From NCBI RefSeq assembly GCF_016909185.1, contig NZ_JAFBFH010000017.1, forward strand, positions 1 to 64,000: a stretch of DNA of 64,000 nt, read 5' to 3'. Of this stretch, positions 61,380 through 64,000 are shown one piece after another; position 1 is the first letter of the stretch, and each line of letters starts with the position of its first letter. Made by a program: the position numbers and the translations under genes. The DNA comes from Siminovitchia thermophila. Lineage in GTDB: Bacteria; Bacillota; Bacilli; Bacillales; Bacillaceae_C. The notes beneath the pieces were generated by a model, which saw only the letters and a program-made list of their open reading frames with translations, made no database searches and had not been told where the DNA came from.

Positions 61380-63506
61380 GTGTTCCTCTTATCCAAAGAT
61401 ATTATTCAACCGATTGTAAAGTTATCTGTTGACGAACCAAGTCCAAACTGGCAAGATCTATTGTCTAATAATAATCGGTTTATTTTTTTAGAGGAAAATC
61501 GTAAGATTAGCAGTTATATTCATTTACGAGATTTACCTGTCAGTTACAGGGAAAATGTCGGATTGCAGTTGGAACAGTTGAATCCATACGCCAAGCCTGT
61601 CACAGAGCTGAGCACATTGTCGGAAAGTCTTCCTTTCTCTGCCATATTTCAAGTCTTGGGAAAGGATATTTCATTAGTTAAGAATGAAAGCGGTTCAATT
61701 GCTGGCTATGTTCTACGCGAGGATCTGCTCATTGAATTGTTTAAACAAGAAGATATGAATTTTTTGAAAGTGTTGATTGCGTCGATACCGATGGGGATTT
61801 TTATTGTGGATAATCGCGGAGTCATCGTTAATTATAATGAATCAGCCTTGAAGATGACCCGTTTTGCGCCGGAGCAAGTGCTCAATCAATCGGCAAGTGA
61901 TATTTTCGATCCTCATCATCTAAACCATGTCTTTTTAACAGGTGAAACAGTCTTGAATCAAATTCAAGTATCAAATGAATCCGGCTTGCTAGTGGACTAC
62001 AGTCCGATCATCAATGACGGTAAAAACGTCGAAGGCCTCATTATTATCGTCCAGGATTTGCCAATGGTTGAGCAGATGGCGATGGAGCTGGAGTCAGTGA
62101 AAAATTTGAACAAGGATTTGAACGCCATTTTATCAAGTATTTATGATGAAATATTGGTTGTCAATGCGCGTGGAGAACTCCTCAGATTTAGCGAGAATGC
62201 GATTCCGGAGTTTTGGGGAGTGGATTTAAGTGAATTGCTTGGGAAAAACATCATGGAACTGGAAAAACAGGGGTTGTTTATGCCTTCAGTAACGAGGCTC
62301 GTTTTGGAAAAGAAAAAGAAGGTTTCCGTAGTGCAGGAAACGCCGGGCGGAAAAAAGGTTCTTGCAGTTGGAAACCCCATTCTCGGGGAGGATGGGGAAA
62401 TCGAACGTGTCATCGTGGCTTCCCGGGATATTACGGAAGCGACGCGCCTCCGGGACGAGCTGCGTGAAATGAAAAAAATATCAGCCCGTTATAAAGAAGA
62501 ACTCGATCAAATCAGAATGCGGGAAAAGCTGCAAAGACAACTGATCTACTGCAGCCAGAAGATGGAGGATATTGTCGCCCAAATTCATAAAGTTGCCAAG
62601 TTTTCTTCAACAGTGCTGATTCAGGGGGAATCGGGCGTCGGAAAAGAAGTAATTGCGCATGCCATTCACCAACTGGGAGTCCGGAAAGACAAGCCGTTTT
62701 TAAAAGTGAATTGTGGGGCGATTCCGGAAACGCTGTTGGAAAGCGAATTGTTTGGGTATGTGAAAGGAGCATTTACCGGGGCTGACCCCGGAGGCAAGGA
62801 AGGCTATTTTAAACAGGCGGATCAGGGGGTTTTGTTTTTGGACGAAATCGCGGAGTTGCCCCTCAGGCTCCAGGTAAAGCTGTTGCGTGTTCTCCAGGAG
62901 CGCGAAGTAACACCTGTCGGCAGCACTCAGTCGATTTCCGTCGATGTGCAAATCATTGCGGCTACGAATACAAACTTGCGGGAAATGGTGGCGGACGGCG
63001 CGTTCCGTGAAGATCTGTTTTACCGGTTAAATGTAATCCCGATCCATGTGCCGCCTTTAAGAGAAAGGCATGAAGATATCCCGCTGATTGCACATCACTT
63101 TTTGAAGCAGTTGAATGAGCGCCATCACAGCAATTATCATTTAACGCCCGATGCGTTGAACCTGCTGGAAGCATACACATGGCCCGGTAACATCCGTGAG
63201 CTGCAAAATATCGTTGAGCGCCTTGTCGTGACAGCGGATGATGAGCTGATTGATGCCAACGTCGTGGGCCAGGTGCTGAAACTGAATGAACCGATGAAAA
63301 AGGTAAAGCCGATCATTACGAATATCATGCCGCTTCATGAAGCATTTGAAGCCGTTGAGGAACAGCTTATTTCCCAGGCGATGAATCTATATAAAACAAC
63401 AACGAGGGCGGCTGCGGCACTCGGTATAAGTCAATCTTCCGTTAGTAGAAAATATCAAAAAATCTTACACCGCAAGCGTGAAAAAGAAGGGATCGGTACC
63501 CATTGA
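61380..63506 (+). CDS. Sigma-54-dependent transcriptional activator with two PAS domains (second)
   Basis: 708 residues. N-terminal ~125 residues of CBS-like or unknown sensor fold, PAS domains at about 127-235 ([20 protein letters not shown]) and 245-355. AAA+ domain with [15 protein letters not shown] and [21 protein letters not shown]-terminal helix-turn-helix [23 protein letters not shown] 61380 after AAGGGAAGGG; a TATAAT at 61332 suggests sigma-A transcription. It lies between the sigma-54 promoters of potABC and of the second aminotransferase and likely activates both. Confidence 0.93.
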   Translation: MFLLSKDIIQPIVKLSVDEPSPNWQDLLSNNNRFIFLEENRKISSYIHLRDLPVSYRENVGLQLEQLNPYAKPVTELSTLSESLPFSAIFQVLGKDISLVKNESGSIAGYVLREDLLIELFKQEDMNFLKVLIASIPMGIFIVDNRGVIVNYNESALKMTRFAPEQVLNQSASDIFDPHHLNHVFLTGETVLNQIQVSNESGLLVDYSPIINDGKNVEGLIIIVQDLPMVEQMAMELESVKNLNKDLNAILSSIYDEILVVNARGELLRFSENAIPEFWGVDLSELLGKNIMELEKQGLFMPSVTRLVLEKKKKVSVVQETPGGKKVLAVGNPILGEDGEIERVIVASRDITEATRLRDELREMKKISARYKEELDQIRMREKLQRQLIYCSQKMEDIVAQIHKVAKFSSTVLIQGESGVGKEVIAHAIHQLGVRKDKPFLKVNCGAIPETLLESELFGYVKGAFTGADPGGKEGYFKQADQGVLFLDEIAELPLRLQVKLLRVLQEREVTPVGSTQSISVDVQIIAATNTNLREMVADGAFREDLFYRLNVIPIHVPPLRERHEDIPLIAHHFLKQLNERHHSNYHLTPDALNLLEAYTWPGNIRELQNIVERLVVTADDELIDANVVGQVLKLNEPMKKVKPIITNIMPLHEAFEAVEEQLISQAMNLYKTTTRAAAALGISQSSVSRKYQKILHRKREKEGIGTH

Positions 63507-63559
63507 AACAATTGAAATGTTTTATTGAGTAGCGGGGGACTGTTCTTAGTGGTCACCTA

Positions 63560-63597
63560 TTATGCATAATTGCATACAAATTTCCGTTTATGCATAA
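63560..63597. promoter_or_regulatory. Paired putative activator sites
   Basis: The palindrome TTATGCATAA occurs twice (63560-63569 and 63588-63597), 28 bases apart, about 100-135 bases upstream of a sigma-54 promoter. That distance is typical for enhancer-binding protein sites. Confidence 0.6.
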
Positions 63598-63694
63598 AAT
63601 CGCTTTCACTCCGTCAGCGAGGTTGCATATAAAAACGCTGAAGAATCAAGGAACGGCAGCTTTTAACTTGCTAACGCGAGCCCGCTTTTTAATG

Positions 63695-63710
63695 TGGCAT
63701 GGAAATTGCA
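63695..63710 (+). promoter_or_regulatory. Sigma-54 promoter of the second aminotransferase
   Basis: TGGCATGGAAATTGCA has the -24/-12 elements with exact 10-base GG-GC spacing, 38 bases before the start codon. Confidence 0.92.
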
Positions 63711-63747
63711 TATTAATTCCATGAGAAAAATGATGGAGGTGCCAAAA

Positions 63748-64000
63748 ATGGCTAGTCAAGTAGTAAAAGATTCCAAGATTCAAGAGTTGATTGAATTAGA
63801 TAAAAAACATTATATTCACCCGACGACAGATCCCAAATTGCTTGCTGAAGAGGGACCGCCGATCATTTTTGCAGGAGGGGAAGGCATTTATGCCGACCAT
63901 GTAAATGGAGATAGATATATAGATGGAATGTCCATGTTGTGGAATGTGAACTTGGGGCATGGGGTGGCCGAGCTTGCTGATGCGGCCAGAGAACAAATGA
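63748..64000 (+). CDS. Class III aminotransferase, N-terminal part (cut by window end)
   Basis: 84 residues visible from ATG 63748 (after GGAGGTGCC). KKHYIHPTTDPKLLAEEGPP and GMSMLWNVNLGHGVAELADA align closely with the N-terminus of the aminotransferase at 43760 (KKHILHPSTNPK; GVSMLWNVNLGHGVKELAEA). It is a paralogue, also sigma-54 controlled, probably for a different amine or omega-amino acid in the same regulon. Confidence 0.9.
   Translation, partial: MASQVVKDSKIQELIELDKKHYIHPTTDPKLLAEEGPPIIFAGGEGIYADHVNGDRYIDGMSMLWNVNLGHGVAELADAAREQM

Noticed and set aside
1-64000. CRISPR arrays, rRNA, tRNA, phage or defence islands
   Set aside because: I looked for regular short direct repeats, tRNA-like ends and phage or restriction genes and saw none.

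Overview
The window looks like a chromosomal segment of a Bacillaceae-type firmicute. Genes have AGGAGG-like ribosome binding sites and frequent GTG/TTG starts. Lipoprotein signal peptides are typical, riboswitches are of the Bacillus type (SAM-I, purine), several intergenic repeats have the look of Bacillaceae repeats, and one gene closely resembles B. subtilis pbuE. Complete ectoine biosynthesis and ectoine-type uptake genes suggest a salt- or drought-exposed lifestyle. I saw no rRNA, tRNA, CRISPR array or complete insertion sequence.

Layout. 1-4.4 kb: the end of a class I lanthipeptide locus (a 5'-truncated LanB dehydratase, a LanT-type exporter, a LanC cyclase). 4.4-5.65 kb: a graveyard of mobile-element remnants, including an IS21 IstA fragment and a hairpin repeat that recurs at 15.8 kb. 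5.65-10 kb: a BtuF-like binding protein with a PduO-type cobalamin adenosyltransferase, then a von Willebrand lipoprotein with a decayed partial duplicate. 10-15 kb: an acetamidase-type enzyme and a methionine ABC importer operon (two MetQ, MetN, MetI) behind a SAM-I riboswitch. 16-21 kb: a tripartite tricarboxylate transporter and an M20 peptidase. 21-23.7 kb: an ABC-2 exporter with a LytTR regulator fused to a degenerate ABC domain. 23.8-31.7 kb: ectABC, a BCCT transporter and ehuBCDA, an osmolyte make-and-import block. 32-39.3 kb: a LytTR regulator, a CoA-transferase, an orphan hutH, and a divergent RpiR regulator/class III aminotransferase pair with a palindromic operator.

39.5-64 kb is the most interesting part: a large regulon apparently devoted to agmatine/putrescine/polyamine nitrogen. 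Five near-perfect sigma-54 (-24/-12) promoters lie in front of aguA (agmatine deiminase), an M20 carbamoylase/aminotransferase/aldehyde dehydrogenase/permease run, a NhaC-family/lipoyl-like/potD/FAD oxidase/C45 hydrolase run, potABC, and a second class III aminotransferase cut by the window end. Two PAS-containing sigma-54 activators (with GAFTGA motifs) are encoded inside it. A palindromic TATGCATAA motif recurs 100-180 bp upstream of several of these promoters, a plausible activator site. A likely flow is agmatine to N-carbamoylputrescine to putrescine to 4-aminobutanal to GABA, with import by PotABCD and an APC permease. The C45 hydrolase, the GNAT-nitrilase fusion (whose catalytic Cys is replaced by Gly) and the lipoyl-like mini-protein do not fit known routes and may mark an undescribed acylated-polyamine branch. 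Inside this region lies an unrelated purine efflux gene, pbuE, behind a purine riboswitch whose key base is C rather than U, predicting guanine rather than adenine sensing.
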